A stretch of 64,000 nucleotides of DNA from Motilibacter rhizosphaerae (GCF_004216915.1 NZ_SGXD01000002.1:62001-126000); one strand, 5' to 3'. Positions 47,645 through 56,942 are shown, counted from the first letter of the stretch. Notes: a model not told the origin generated them from the sequence alone. Numbers and translations are program-made.

Positions 47645-48244
47645 TCACGCCCGGCTCAGCCCGCGCAGCGCCGCCCGCAGCAGCGCTCCGACATCGGCGC
47701 CGTCCTCGGCCAGCGGGGCGACGGACTCGAGCGCCGACTCCGCGTCCTTCGCGCTGTAGCCGAGGCCGGTCAGCGCCTCGGCGACCTGGTCGCGCCACGG
47801 CTCACCGCCCCCGCTCGCCTGCTGGGGCAGCTCCGGGCCGCTCGGCGCGCCGAGCTTGTCCTTGAGCTCGAGGACGAGGCGCTGCGCGCCCTTCTTCCCG
47901 ATGCCGGGCACGCGCATCAGCGCGGTGAGGTCCTCGTCGGCGACGGCCCGGCGCAGGGCGTCCGGGGTGAGCACGGCGAGCAGCGCCTGGGCGATCCGCG
48001 GGCCGATGCCGCTGACGGTCTGCACGGTCTCGAAGGTGCCGCGCTCGTCGTCGTCGGCGAAGCCGTAGAGCGTGAGGTCGTCCTCGCGGACGATGAGCGT
48101 CGTCGACAGCCGTCCGGTCTCCCCCACGCGCAGCCCCGCGAGGGTCCCCGGGGTGCAGCGGACGGCGAGCCCCACGCCGCCGACCTCGACGACGGCGGTG
48201 TCCAGGGTGAGCGCGGCGACCCGGCCCGCGACGTACGCGATCAC
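47645..48244 (-). CDS. ruvA: Holliday junction branch migration protein RuvA
   Basis: Binds four-way junctions as a tetramer. The 199-residue protein starts at a GTG overlapping the ruvC stop and begins [24 protein letters not shown]. Two helix-hairpin-helix motifs are seen: [13 protein letters not shown] and [22 protein letters not shown] RuvB-binding domain III ends the protein ([30 protein letters not shown]). Confidence 0.96.
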   Translation of the reverse strand: MIAYVAGRVAALTLDTAVVEVGGVGLAVRCTPGTLAGLRVGETGRLSTTLIVREDDLTLYGFADDDERGTFETVQTVSGIGPRIAQALLAVLTPDALRRAVADEDLTALMRVPGIGKKGAQRLVLELKDKLGAPSGPELPQQASGGGEPWRDQVAEALTGLGYSAKDAESALESVAPLAEDGADVGALLRAALRGLSRA

Positions 48245-48759
48245 CGGTGCGCCGCCAGCGCGCTCGCCAGCCGCTGCTGGGCGGCGCCGCGCCAGACGTG
48301 GCAGACCGCCAGCGCCAGCGCGTCGCTGGCGTCGGCGGGCTTGGGCGCCGCGTCGAGGCGCAGCACGCGCACGACCATGGCCGCCACCTGCGCCTTGTCG
48401 GCCCGTCCGGAGCCGGTGATCGCGGCCTTCACCTCGCTCGGGGTGTGGAGGGCGACGGGCAGTCCGCGCCGTGCCGCGCAGGTGATGGCGACGGCGCTGG
48501 CCTGGGCCGTGCCCATGACCGTGCGCACGTTGTGCTGGCTGAAGACCCGCTCCACCGCGACGGCCTCCGGCTGCGCGCGGTCCAGCCACTCCTCGATGCC
48601 GCGCTCGAGCAGCACCAGGCGCAGCCCGATCGCTGCGTCGGCCGGTGTGCGGATCACCCCGACGTCGACGAGCGCAGGCGGGCGGCCCGGCACCCCCTCG
48701 ACGACCCCGATGCCGCACCGGGTCAGCCCGGGGTCGACTCCCAGCACGCGCACGCGCAT
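48241..48759 (-). CDS. ruvC: Holliday junction resolvase RuvC
   Basis: Cuts Holliday junctions. The 172-residue protein starts at ATG 48759 with GGCGGAGGG upstream. Catalytic acids lie in [25 protein letters not shown], and the C-terminal [12 protein letters not shown]. The SOS box lies directly before the ribosome site, so ruvCAB is probably induced by DNA damage through LexA/RecA. RuvC, RuvA and RuvB are coupled or close. Confidence 0.97.
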   Translation of the reverse strand: MRVRVLGVDPGLTRCGIGVVEGVPGRPPALVDVGVIRTPADAAIGLRLVLLERGIEEWLDRAQPEAVAVERVFSQHNVRTVMGTAQASAVAITCAARRGLPVALHTPSEVKAAITGSGRADKAQVAAMVVRVLRLDAAPKPADASDALALAVCHVWRGAAQQRLASALAAHR

Positions 48760-48766
48760 CCCTCCG

Positions 48767-48782
48767 CCGAACGTACGTTCGA
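48767..48782 (-). promoter_or_regulatory. LexA-binding SOS box of ruvCAB
   Basis: Read on the minus strand: TCGAAC GTAC GTTCGG. This matches the mycobacterial/actinobacterial SOS consensus TCGAAC-N4-GTTCGA at 11 of 12 informative bases; the core CGAACGTACGTTCG is a perfect palindrome. It ends 7 nt from the ruvC start codon and touches the ribosome site, so LexA would block initiation. Confidence 0.85.
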
Positions 48783-48851
48783 GGACCACGCTAGCGGGCG
48801 CTGCCGGGGCTGCCGGGGAGGCGGGGGCGCCGCGTGTCGCGGCGGAGCGGA

Positions 48852-48984
48852 CCAGTTGATCGGGGTGCCCGATCGACTGGGGCCGCGGACCGCACCAGGT
48901 GTGCGGCCCGTCCAGCAAGGGGGCCCGTCCCGAGCAGATCCGCTCGGGACGGGCCCCGGTTGATCGGGGACCCCGATCAACTGG
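48852..48984. repeat. Symmetrical hairpin cluster between yebC and ruvC
   Basis: Two near-identical inverted repeats, CCAGTTGATCGGG/CCCGATCGACTGG (48852-48880) and GTTGATCGGGG/CCCCGATCAAC (48959-48981), flank a small hairpin (48890-48906) and a 16-bp stem. A shared GTTGATCGGG palindrome on both outer sides gives the block mirror symmetry. Part may terminate yebC; the outer pair has no known role. Confidence 0.75.
48920..48957 (-). terminator. Strong terminator after yebC
   Basis: GGGGCCCGTCCCGAGC (48920-48935) and GCTCGGGACGGGCCCC (48942-48957) form a perfect 16-bp stem with a 6-nt loop, 45 nt past the yebC stop. It should isolate ruvCAB from the pdx-yebC transcript. Confidence 0.85.
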
Positions 48985-49002
48985 GGCCGGGCGCGCCGCG
49001 TG

Positions 49003-49755
49003 TCAGCCGACGGCCTCGAGCACCTCGTCCGAGACGTCGTAGTTGGCGTAGATCTCCTGCACGTCGTCGCTGTCCTCGAGGGCGTCGATGAGCTTGAAGA
49101 CCTTGCGCGCGCCCTCCTCGTCGAGCTCGACCTTGACGCTGGGGAGGAACGACGCGTCGGCCGAGTCGTAGTCGATGCCCGCGTCCTGCAGCGCCGTACG
49201 GACCGCCACGAGGTCGGTCGCCTCGCAGACGACCTCGAACTGCTCGCCGTCGTCGTTGACCTCGTCGGCGCCGGCCTCGAGCACGGCGGTGAGGACGTCG
49301 TCCTCGGTCAGCCCGTCGGCCTTCGGGACGATGATGAGGCCCTTGCGGTTGAACATGTACGACACGGAGCCCGGGTCGGCCATCGAGCCGCCGTTGCGGG
49401 TGAAGGCGATGCGCACGTCGGCCGCGGCGCGGTTGCGGTTGTCCGTCAGGCACTCGACGAGCACGGCCACGCCTCCGGCGGCGTAGCCCTCGTACATGAT
49501 CGTCTGGTAGTCCGCGCCGCCCGCCTCGGCACCGGAGCCGCGCTTGACCGCGCGGTCGATGTTGTCGTTGGGGACCGAGGACTTCTTCGCCTTCTGGATG
49601 GCGTCGTAGAGCGTCGGGTTGCCCGCGGGGTCGCCACCGCCGGTGCGGGCCGCGACCTCGATGTTCTTGATCAGCTTCGCGAAGAGCTTGCCGCGCTTCG
49701 CGTCGATGACGGCCTTCTTGTGCTTCGTGGTCGCCCACTTGGAGTGGCCGCTCAT
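49003..49755 (-). CDS. yebC: YebC/PmpR family DNA-binding regulatory protein
   Basis: The 250-residue protein has [64 protein letters not shown] and [39 protein letters not shown], all family landmarks. Members act as transcriptional regulators; recent work also ties some to easing ribosome stalling. The ATG shares TGATG with the pdxT stop. The yebC-ruvC order is conserved. Confidence 0.96.
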   Translation of the reverse strand: MSGHSKWATTKHKKAVIDAKRGKLFAKLIKNIEVAARTGGGDPAGNPTLYDAIQKAKKSSVPNDNIDRAVKRGSGAEAGGADYQTIMYEGYAAGGVAVLVECLTDNRNRAAADVRIAFTRNGGSMADPGSVSYMFNRKGLIIVPKADGLTEDDVLTAVLEAGADEVNDDGEQFEVVCEATDLVAVRTALQDAGIDYDSADASFLPSVKVELDEEGARKVFKLIDALEDSDDVQEIYANYDVSDEVLEAVG

Positions 49756-50399
49756 CAGCGGTTCACCGGCCCTTCGGCTCGATCGCTGGCGGAGTCCCGC
49801 ACGAGGTCCACGAACAGCGCGTGGACGCGCAGGTCCCCGGTCAGCTCGGGGTGGAACGAGGTGGCGAGCAGGGCCCCGGTGGGTCCGCCGCGGACGGCGA
49901 CGATCCTACCGTCGGCCTCGCCACCGCGGACGCGGGCGAGGGGCTGGGCCCCGGGCCCGGTCTCCTCCACCCAGGGCGCCCGGATGAAGACGGCGTGCAC
50001 GTCCGGGCCCTCGACGCCGGTGAAGTCCACGTCGGCCTCGAACGAGTCCACCTGGCGGCCGAACGCGTTGCGGCGCACGGTCACGTCGAGCCCGCCGACC
50101 GTCTCCTGGCCCTCGACCCCGTCCAGGATGCGGTCGGCCAGCAGGATCATCCCGGCGCAGGAGCCGTACGCCGGCATCCCCCCGGCGATGCGCGCGCGCA
50201 GCGGCTCCAGCACGTCGAAGGTCCGGGCGAGGCGGACGATCGTCGTCGACTCCCCGCCCGGGAGGACGATGGCGTCGACCGCCTCGACCTCGCTCGGGCG
50301 GCGCACGAGCACCGGGCGCGCACCGGCCGCCTCGAGGGCGTGGACGTGCTCGCGCACGTCGCCCTGCAGGGCGAGCACGCCGATCTCCGGCTGGGTCAC
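49755..50399 (-). CDS. pdxT: PLP synthase glutaminase subunit PdxT
   Basis: Supplies ammonia from glutamine to PdxS for pyridoxal phosphate synthesis. The 214 residues have [27 protein letters not shown], the nucleophile region [26 protein letters not shown], and the His-Glu pair [12 protein letters not shown] start with GAGGAGGACC directly upstream. Confidence 0.97.
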   Translation of the reverse strand: MTQPEIGVLALQGDVREHVHALEAAGARPVLVRRPSEVEAVDAIVLPGGESTTIVRLARTFDVLEPLRARIAGGMPAYGSCAGMILLADRILDGVEGQETVGGLDVTVRRNAFGRQVDSFEADVDFTGVEGPDVHAVFIRAPWVEETGPGAQPLARVRGGEADGRIVAVRGGPTGALLATSFHPELTGDLRVHALFVDLVRDSASDRAEGPVNR

Positions 50400-50431
50400 G
50401 GTCCTCCTCGTCGACGTGGGCGCAGCGCGCG

Positions 50432-50463
50432 CGACCGGGCAGCGCGGTGGCGCTACCCGGTCG
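50432..50463. terminator. Hairpin between pdxS and pdxT
   Basis: CGACCGGG-C-AGCG (50432-50444) and CGCT-A-CCCGGTCG (50451-50463) pair with one mismatch and a 6-nt loop. Placed 24 nt after the pdxS stop, it may attenuate so that PdxS exceeds PdxT, or act as an mRNA stabiliser. Confidence 0.65.
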
Positions 50464-50487
50464 TGGGTGGTCGGCTCGCCGCTGCGG

Positions 50488-51408
50488 CTACCAGCCGCGC
50501 GCGGCGAAGCGCTGGTCCGCGGGCAGCTCGGAGATGCCGATGCCGACCATCGGCTCGCCGAGGCCGCGCGAGACCTTCGCGATGACGTCGGGGTCGTCGT
50601 GGAACGTCGTGGCCTTGACGATCGCCTCGGCGCGCTTGGCCGGGTCGCCGGACTTGAAGATCCCGGAGCCCACGAAGACGCCCTCGGCGCCGAGCTGCAT
50701 CATCATCGCCGCGTCGGCGGGGGTGGCGATGCCGCCGGCGGTGAAGAGCACGACAGGCAGCTTGCCCAGGCGGGCGACCTCGGCGACCAGCTCGTACGGC
50801 GCCCGCAGCTCCTTGGCCGCGACGAACAGCTCGGTCTCGTCGAGCGTGGTGAGCCGGCGGATGTCGGAGCGGATCTGCCGCATGTGGCGCGTGGCCTCGA
50901 CGACGTTGCCCGTCCCGGCCTCGCCCTTGCTGCGGATCATGGCTGCGCCCTCGGCGATGCGGCGCAGCGCCTCGCCCAGGCCGGTCGCCCCGCAGACGAA
51001 GGGGACCGTGAAGGCCCACTTGTCGATGTGGTGCGCCTCGTCGGCGGGCGTGAGCACCTCGGACTCGTCGACGTAGTCGACGCCGAGCGACTGCAGCACC
51101 TGCGCCTCGACGAAGTGGCCGATGCGGGCCTTGGCCATGACGGGGATGGAGACGGCGCCGACGATGCCCTCGATCATGTCGGGGTCGCTCATGCGGGCGA
51201 TGCCGCCCTGCGCGCGGATGTCGGCGGGGACCCGCTCGAGCGCCATGACCGCGACCGCGCCGGCGTCCTCGGCGATCTTCGCCTGCTCGGCGTCGATCAC
51301 GTCCATGATGACGCCGCCCTTGAGCATCTCGGCCATTCCGCGCTTCACGCGCGCGGTGCCGACGCCGTTCTCCACGGGCTGCTGCTGGGCGGTGCTCTGC
51401 TCGGTCAC
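50488..51408 (-). CDS. pdxS: PLP synthase subunit PdxS
   Basis: Builds PLP from ribose 5-phosphate, glyceraldehyde 3-phosphate and ammonia. 306 residues from GTG 51408, preceded by GGAAGG at 7 nt. An upstream ATG at 51444 is unlikely because it overlaps a -10 motif. Landmarks: [91 protein letters not shown], and [21 protein letters not shown]. Intact. Confidence 0.97.
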   Translation of the reverse strand: MTEQSTAQQQPVENGVGTARVKRGMAEMLKGGVIMDVIDAEQAKIAEDAGAVAVMALERVPADIRAQGGIARMSDPDMIEGIVGAVSIPVMAKARIGHFVEAQVLQSLGVDYVDESEVLTPADEAHHIDKWAFTVPFVCGATGLGEALRRIAEGAAMIRSKGEAGTGNVVEATRHMRQIRSDIRRLTTLDETELFVAAKELRAPYELVAEVARLGKLPVVLFTAGGIATPADAAMMMQLGAEGVFVGSGIFKSGDPAKRAEAIVKATTFHDDPDVIAKVSRGLGEPMVGIGISELPADQRFAARGW

Positions 51409-51442
51409 GATCGCGCCTTCCGGACGGGTCCTGTCGCCCTCC

Positions 51443-51448
51443 ATCGTA
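51443..51448 (-). promoter_or_regulatory. Candidate extended -10 element of pdxS
   Basis: Minus strand CGACTACGATGG contains TACGAT (TANNNT), 35 nt before the GTG. The same CGACTACGAT decamer stands 37 nt before the pgsA start, which supports it as a real promoter motif. No clear -35 is seen. Confidence 0.5.
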
Positions 51449-51490
51449 GTCGCGGTGGCCGTCCTCGCTCCTCGTCCGCCCCGATGACCA

Positions 51491-52033
51491 CTAGCCCTGC
51501 GGCGCCAGCGCGGGCGGCACCTCGTCGTCGATCTCGAACGATCCCGGCGCTCCTGCGTGCCCGGCCAGGCGCGCCCAGCGCACGACGCGCTTGCGGCGCA
51601 GGACGGTCGCGGAGCGTACGGCGTCGTTGTGCAGGCGGCGCGCCAGCGCCACCCGGCGGCAGGCGTCCGCCAGGTCGACCAGCGCCTCCTCGCCGACCGG
51701 CTCCTCCCGCAGGATCGCGACGGCCTCCTCGTCGAGCACGGCGCGCAGCGCGACCGAGAGCTGGGACTCGGCGAGCTCGCGCTCCGGCTCCCCCGCCGTG
51801 CGCGCGGCGTGCGCGGTGTCGGCCAGGATCACGCTCGTCGCCGGGTCGAGCAGGCCGGACCCGGCGAGCTCGAGGACCGCGGTGGCCCGGCGCAGGAGCG
51901 CCGCGTCCAGCGCGGCTCGGGCGCCCTCGACGCGGCCGTGCAGCCGGTCGAGCCGTCCCGCGGTCCAGGTGAGCTGCCAGGTGACGAGCGCGAGCAGGAC
52001 CACGAGGAGCACGACGTCGAGCACGGGCGGCAT
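51491..52033 (-). CDS. LemA-like single-pass membrane protein
   Basis: The 180-residue protein has an N-terminal membrane segment ([20 protein letters not shown], about residues 4-23), followed by an Arg/Ala-rich helical domain: [31 protein letters not shown], reminiscent of the LemA helical bundle start. The C-terminus ends in an acidic tail ([13 protein letters not shown]). TGATG overlap with pimA. A membrane protein at this place is common in actinobacteria near pimA/pdxS. Function unknown. Confidence 0.75.
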   Translation of the reverse strand: MPPVLDVVLLVVLLALVTWQLTWTAGRLDRLHGRVEGARAALDAALLRRATAVLELAGSGLLDPATSVILADTAHAARTAGEPERELAESQLSVALRAVLDEEAVAILREEPVGEEALVDLADACRRVALARRLHNDAVRSATVLRRKRVVRWARLAGHAGAPGSFEIDDEVPPALAPQG

Positions 52034-53205
52034 CAGGACCTCCGTGCCCAGAGCCGGCCGAGCCGGCCCGGACCGTCCTCCTCGACGGCGCGCACGTGCT
52101 CCGCGCCCTGGGCGACCGTCTCGTAGACCGCGAGGACGTCGGCTGCGACGACCGACCAGTCGTAGCGGCGCACTGCGACCGCCGCCTCGGACTGGACCGA
52201 GCGGCGCAGCTCGCCGTCGCGCAGCACGGCGACGAGCGCGGCCGCCAGCGACGCGGGGTCCTCGACGGGGACGAGCACCCCGGCCCGCCCGCCCTCGAGG
52301 ACCCGGGTGAACGCCGGCAGGTCGCTCGCCACGACCGCCGCGCCCGCGGCCATCGCCTCGGCGAGCACGATCCCGAAGCTCTCGCCGCCCGTGTTGGGTG
52401 CGGCGTAGACGTCCGCCGTGCGCAGCATCGCGGCCTTGTCGGCGTCATCGAGCTGGCCGAGGAAGCGCACCGAGCCCTGGGTGCCAGCCGGCAGCAGCGC
52501 CGACGCGGCGTCCAGGTCCCCGCGCCCGCCCACGAGCAGCCGCGCGTGCGGCAGCTCGGCCAGCACGGCGGGCCAGGCCGCGAGCAGCGTCGGCAGCCCC
52601 TTGCGCGGCTCGTCCAGTCGCCCGAGGAACGCGACGGTCCCGTCCGCACCGCGCCACTCCTCGCGGGGTGCGGCGCGCGCGAACGCGTCGACGACGACGC
52701 CGTTCGGGATGACGACCGCGTCGCCGCCGATGTGCTCGACGACGGTGCGCCGGGCGTCCTCGCTCACCGCGATGCGGGCCGAGAGCTTCTCCAGCGCCGG
52801 GTAGAGCACCGGGTAGAACGCCGAGTACGCCCGCGAGCGCAGGCTCGCCGTGTGGAAGGTCCCGACGAGCGGGCCGTCCGCCGCCCAGCAGGTGAGCAGC
52901 GACAGGCTGGGCGTCGCCGGCTCGTGGATGTGGACGACGTCGAACTCCCCCGTCGCCAGCCACCGGCGTACGCGCGCCGCGGACAGCGGGCCGAAGACCA
53001 GCCGGGCGACCGAGCCGTTGTACGGCACGGGCACGGCCCGGCCCGCGGGGACGACGTAGTCAGGCAGCGGCAGCTCGTCGTCGGCGGGAGCGAGCACGCT
53101 GACCTCGTGGCCGAGCTCGAGGAGCCGCTCGGCCAGGTCGCGGACGTGGAACTGGACGCCGCCGGGGACGTCCCAGGCGTAGGGGCAGACGAGCCCCACC
53201 CTCAC
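52033..53205 (-). CDS. pimA: Phosphatidyl-myo-inositol mannosyltransferase
   Basis: GT-B fold glycosyltransferase (GT4) that transfers mannose from GDP-mannose to phosphatidylinositol on the inner membrane leaflet. The 390-residue protein begins VRVGLVCPYAWDVPGGVQFHV, with DVVHIHEPATPSLS, IPNGVVVDAFA, GRLDEPRKGLPTLL, and EX7E-type APNTGGESFGIVLAEAMAAGA. The GTG overlaps the patA stop. The pgsA-patA-pimA order identifies it as PimA rather than PimB. Confidence 0.95.
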   Translation of the reverse strand: MRVGLVCPYAWDVPGGVQFHVRDLAERLLELGHEVSVLAPADDELPLPDYVVPAGRAVPVPYNGSVARLVFGPLSAARVRRWLATGEFDVVHIHEPATPSLSLLTCWAADGPLVGTFHTASLRSRAYSAFYPVLYPALEKLSARIAVSEDARRTVVEHIGGDAVVIPNGVVVDAFARAAPREEWRGADGTVAFLGRLDEPRKGLPTLLAAWPAVLAELPHARLLVGGRGDLDAASALLPAGTQGSVRFLGQLDDADKAAMLRTADVYAAPNTGGESFGIVLAEAMAAGAAVVASDLPAFTRVLEGGRAGVLVPVEDPASLAAALVAVLRDGELRRSVQSEAAVAVRRYDWSVVAADVLAVYETVAQGAEHVRAVEEDGPGRLGRLWARRS

Positions 53206-54068
53206 CGGTGTGCCTCGAGGTCCGCGACGAAGACCCGCTGGAGCATGTGCCAGTCCTCCGGGTGCTCGCGCAGCGCGGCGCTGAACGCGTCGGCGACCCC
53301 CTGCATCATGATCCCCACCCTCTCGCGGGTGGTGCCGGCCTCCGGCACCGGCACCCGCGCGTGGAAGGTGACGCGCAGCCGCTCCCCCGCGTACGCCGTG
53401 GTGACCGGGTGCAGCGGCGCGCCGGTCTGCAGCGCCAGCAGCGCCGGCCCGGGCGCCATCCGGGCCCGGTGCCCGAGCAGCTCCACCTCGACGCCGGAGG
53501 CCGTGAGGTCGCGGTCGCAGAGCAGGCAGACGATCTGGTCCTCGCGCACGGCCTCGCGCAGGCCGGCCAGCACACCCGGGCTGCCGAGCGCGAGCACCTC
53601 GATCCCGACCGCGCGCCGGTACGCGACGAAGCGGTCGTAGAGCTCCTCCGGGCGCAGCCGCTCGGCGACGGTGACGACGGGAGCGTGCACCGCCGCCGCC
53701 CACGCCCCGGCGTGGTCCCAGTTGCCGGTGTGCGGCAGCGCGGCGACGAACCCCGTTCCCGCGGCCAGCGCCTCGGCGAGCACGGCGTCACCGACGGGCT
53801 CGACCGACCCGACCACGCGCTCGCGGCTCCAGCCGGCCATGCGGAACGCGTCGCACCAGTAGCGCAGGTAGGAGCGCATGCCGTCCCGGGCGCGGTCCTC
53901 AGCACCCGCCCGCGCGAGGTTCGCGCGCAGCCGCTGGACGCCGTGCCCGCCCCGCAGGTAGGCGACGTCGGCCAGCAGCCGGAAGACGGCGTACGCGGCG
54001 CGCTCGGGGAGCAGCCGCACGGCCCGCCACCCGAGGGCGTACGCCGCGAGGACCAGCCGGTCGTTCAC
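53202..54068 (-). CDS. patA: Phosphatidylinositol mannoside acyltransferase
   Basis: An LpxL/HtrB-fold acyltransferase that acylates the mannose of PIM1/PIM2. The 288 residues contain the HX4D active site in LPHTGNWDHAG, RPEELYDRFVAYRRAVGIEVLAL, and DRDLTASGVEVELLGHRARMAPGPALLALQTGAPL. The GTG at 54068 overlaps the pgsA stop, so it is coupled. Length matches mycobacterial PatA. A short hydrophobic segment near residues 25-40 likely docks to the membrane. Confidence 0.93.
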   Translation of the reverse strand: MNDRLVLAAYALGWRAVRLLPERAAYAVFRLLADVAYLRGGHGVQRLRANLARAGAEDRARDGMRSYLRYWCDAFRMAGWSRERVVGSVEPVGDAVLAEALAAGTGFVAALPHTGNWDHAGAWAAAVHAPVVTVAERLRPEELYDRFVAYRRAVGIEVLALGSPGVLAGLREAVREDQIVCLLCDRDLTASGVEVELLGHRARMAPGPALLALQTGAPLHPVTTAYAGERLRVTFHARVPVPEAGTTRERVGIMMQGVADAFSAALREHPEDWHMLQRVFVADLEAHR

Positions 54069-54688
54069 CCCTCGGGCGTCAGGCGCGCGGCGAGGGCCTG
54101 GCGCCGGACGAGCAGGGTCCGCTGCACGACGGTGAACGCGGCGCCGATGGCGACGATCCACAGCGCCAGGGCCTGGACGTACGGCACGCCCAGCCCGGAG
54201 AAGCCGGTGCCCAGCAGGATCGTCACCAGCCGGTCGGAGCGCTCCATGACGCCGACGTCGGCGCGCATGCCGAGCCCCTCCGCGCGCGCCTTGACGTAGG
54301 ACACCAGCGACCCGATGACGAGGCCGGCGAGCGCGAGGCCGCCGAGCAGGTCGTCGTGGCCGCCGTGGAACCACCACCAGGCGATGCCCACGAAGATCGC
54401 CGCGTCGCCAGCGCGGTCGGTGCTCGAGTCCAGCCACGCGCCCCACTGCGAGGACCGGCCTGACTGCCGCGCCATGTTGCCGTCGAGCATGTCGCTGAAG
54501 ACGAAGCAGGTGATGACGATGGTGCCCCAGAAGAACTCGCCCCTGGGGAAGAACGCGAGTGCGCCTGCGCAGACCCCGACGGTGCCGAGCAGCGTGACGA
54601 CGTCGGGGCTCACCCCGAGGCGCAGCAGCAGCCGCGCGACGGGGGTCATCACGCGCGCGAAGAACGCCCGCGCGTACCTGTTGAGCAT
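54065..54688 (-). CDS. pgsA: CDP-diacylglycerol-inositol phosphotransferase (PI/PIP synthase)
   Basis: Makes phosphatidylinositol phosphate for PIM synthesis. The 207-residue polytopic protein has the CDP-alcohol signature DG-X2-AR-X8-G-X3-D-X3-D in MLDGNMARQSGRSSQWGAWLDSSTDRAGD. About six membrane segments are seen. ATG 54688 with GGGGAGAG upstream. First gene of pgsA-patA-pimA; in related genomes the HIT gene and thrS lie directly upstream, but here they are separated by about 8 kb. Confidence 0.94.
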   Translation of the reverse strand: MLNRYARAFFARVMTPVARLLLRLGVSPDVVTLLGTVGVCAGALAFFPRGEFFWGTIVITCFVFSDMLDGNMARQSGRSSQWGAWLDSSTDRAGDAAIFVGIAWWWFHGGHDDLLGGLALAGLVIGSLVSYVKARAEGLGMRADVGVMERSDRLVTILLGTGFSGLGVPYVQALALWIVAIGAAFTVVQRTLLVRRQALAARLTPEG

Positions 54689-54724
54689 CTCTCCCCGTCG
54701 GGTCCGGCTGCACCAGCGCCTGGC

Positions 54725-54730
54725 ATCGTA
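54725..54730 (-). promoter_or_regulatory. Candidate extended -10 element of pgsA
   Basis: Minus strand CGACTACGATGCC holds TACGAT, 37 nt before the pgsA ATG, identical over ten bases to the pdxS site. No recognisable -35. Confidence 0.5.
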
Positions 54731-54843
54731 GTCGCGCGTGGGCCCGGCCCTCCCGTGCGCGTGGCACCCTTGCACCCCGCCTCCCGCCGGGAGCACGCTG
54801 GGCGGACCCCTCACCAGCAGCGACGGACCCCAGGGAGCAGGGC

Positions 54844-56910
54844 ATGAGCAAGGGCGCTGATACGGCCCCGGCACCCGTGGTGGCCGACCCCGCACGCATC
54901 CGCAACGTCGTGCTCGTCGGTCACAGCGGTGCCGGGAAGACCACCCTCGTGGAGGCGCTGGCGCGCACGGCCGGCGTCCCCGCCCCCGAGGCGGACGAGC
55001 ACGCCCTCACGCTGCTCGCCCTGCTGCACCGCGACACCAAGCTCAACCTGCTCGACGCGCCCGGCTACGCGGACTTCGTGGGCGAGCTGCGCGCCGGCCT
55101 GCGGGCTGCGGACGCCGCGCTCTTCGTCGTGTCCGCGGTCGACGGCCTGGACCCAGCGACCCAGCTGCTCTGGGAGGAGTGCGCGGCGGTGGGCATGCCC
55201 CGCGCGGTCGTCGTGACCAAGCTCGACAAGGAGCGCGCCGACTTCGACGAGGCCGTGGCCATCTGCCAGCGCGTCTTCGGCGACGGAGTGCTTCCGCTGC
55301 ACGTGCCGCTGCTGTCCGACGAGGGCGACGTCGCGGGCCTCTACGAGCTGCTCGCGCAGCAGGTCGTGGACTACTCCTCCGGCCGTGCGGTCCGCCCGGC
55401 GGAGCACGAGCACGTCGACGCGACAGTGGACGCGCGGGGAGCACTGCTCGAGGGGATCATCGCGGAGTCCGAGGACGAGACCCTCATGGACCGCTACCTC
55501 GCCGGTGAGGAGATCGACCTCGCGCTGCTGACCGAGGACCTCGAGAAGGCCGTGGCGCGCGGGGCGTTCTACCCCGTCCTCGCGGCCTCCCCCACGGCCG
55601 GTGTCGGCCTGGTGGAGCTGCTCGACCTCGTGGTCGCGGCCTTCCCGACGCCCGCCGAGCACCCCATGCCGGCGGTCTGGACACCGGTGGGAGCACCGAA
55701 GGACCCGCTCGTCTGCGACCCCGCCGGCCCGTTGGTGGCCGAGGTCGTCAAGACCGTGAGCGACCCGTACGTCGGGCGCACGTCCCTGGTGCGCGTGTTC
55801 TCGGGGACCCTGCTGCCGGACACGCCGGTGCACGTCTCGGGGCACGCGGCCACCTTCTTCGGCGCGAACGCGGGCCATGCCGACCACGACGTCGACGAGC
55901 GGGTGGGGGCGCTGTCGGTGCCGTCCGGCAAGCAGCAGCGACCGGTCCCCTCCGCGGTCGCCGGCGACATCGTCGCGGTCTCCAAGCTCAGCCGCGCCGA
56001 GACCGGGGACACCCTGTCCAGCAAGGAGGATCCCGCCCTCGTCGAGCCCTGGACGATGCCGGAGCCGATGCTCCCGGTCGCGATCTCGGCCCGTGCGCGC
56101 GCCGACGAGGACAAGCTCGCGGCCGCCCTCGGCCGGCTCGTCGCCGAGGACCCGACGCTGCGGCTCGAGCAGACCGCGCAGACGGTGCTCTGGTGCATGG
56201 GCGAGGCGCACCGGGATGCCGTGCTGGGCAAGCTCTCGGGCCGCTACGGCGTGAGCGTCGACACCGAGCCCGTCCGCGTCTCCCTGCGGGAGACCTTCGC
56301 CTCCACGTCAAAGGGCCACGGCCGGCACGTCAAGCAGTCCGGTGGCCACGGGCAGTTCGCTGTGTGCGACATCGAGGTCGAGCCGCTGCCGTCGGGCGCG
56401 GGACTCGAGTTCGTCGACAAGGTCGTCGGTGGCGCGGTGCCCCGCCAGTTCATCCCCTCGGTCGAGAAGGGCGTCCGCGCCGCGATGGAGCGCGGGCTCG
56501 TCTCGGGCTACCCGGTCGTCGACATCCGGGTCACGCTCGTCGACGGCAAGGCGCACGCGGTGGACTCCTCCGACGCGGCGTTCCAGATCGCGGGCTCGCT
56601 TGCGCTGAAGGACGCCGCCACCAACGGGAGCATGGCGCTGCTCGAGCCCGTCGACCTCGTCACCGTGACCGTGCCGGACGAGTACGTCGGCCCCGTCATG
56701 TCCGACCTGTCGGGTCGCCGCGGCCGGGTGCTCGGGCAGTCGCCCGTCGACGGCGGCCGCACGGAGATCAGCGCGGAGGTCCCCGCGCAGGAGGTCACGG
56801 CGTACGCCGTCGACCTGCGCTCGCTGTCCCACGGCGGCGGGACGTTCACGCGGGAGTACGCGCGGCACGAGCCGATGCCGGGTCAGCTGGCGGCGAAGCT
56901 GCTGGGGTAG
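54844..56910 (+). CDS. EF-G-like GTPase (EF-G2 type) with shortened switch I
   Basis: The 688-residue protein has the P-loop GHSGAGKT (26-33), G3 DAPGYADF (71-78, Ala where Thr is usual), and G4 TKLDKE. EF-G domains II-V follow, with GGHGQFAVCDIEVEPL, VVGGAVPRQFIPSVEKGV and MSDLSGRRGRVLG. Actinobacterial EF-G2 homologues have about 20 more residues between P-loop and G3, covering switch I; here only about 38 residues separate them. EF-G2 proteins are reported not to replace EF-G; the role is unclear. ATG with CCAGGGAGCAGG upstream. Confidence 0.85.
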   Translation: MSKGADTAPAPVVADPARIRNVVLVGHSGAGKTTLVEALARTAGVPAPEADEHALTLLALLHRDTKLNLLDAPGYADFVGELRAGLRAADAALFVVSAVDGLDPATQLLWEECAAVGMPRAVVVTKLDKERADFDEAVAICQRVFGDGVLPLHVPLLSDEGDVAGLYELLAQQVVDYSSGRAVRPAEHEHVDATVDARGALLEGIIAESEDETLMDRYLAGEEIDLALLTEDLEKAVARGAFYPVLAASPTAGVGLVELLDLVVAAFPTPAEHPMPAVWTPVGAPKDPLVCDPAGPLVAEVVKTVSDPYVGRTSLVRVFSGTLLPDTPVHVSGHAATFFGANAGHADHDVDERVGALSVPSGKQQRPVPSAVAGDIVAVSKLSRAETGDTLSSKEDPALVEPWTMPEPMLPVAISARARADEDKLAAALGRLVAEDPTLRLEQTAQTVLWCMGEAHRDAVLGKLSGRYGVSVDTEPVRVSLRETFASTSKGHGRHVKQSGGHGQFAVCDIEVEPLPSGAGLEFVDKVVGGAVPRQFIPSVEKGVRAAMERGLVSGYPVVDIRVTLVDGKAHAVDSSDAAFQIAGSLALKDAATNGSMALLEPVDLVTVTVPDEYVGPVMSDLSGRRGRVLGQSPVDGGRTEISAEVPAQEVTAYAVDLRSLSHGGGTFTREYARHEPMPGQLAAKLLG

Positions 56911-56936
56911 CGGTGGGACTCGCGGGGCTCACCCCG

Positions 56937-56942
56937 TAGCGT
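56937..56942 (+). promoter_or_regulatory. Candidate -10 for leaderless transcription of the AIM24 gene
   Basis: TAGCGT fits TANNNT and ends 6 nt before the ATG at 56949, so the mRNA would start at or next to the start codon. No Shine-Dalgarno is present, in agreement. Confidence 0.5.
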
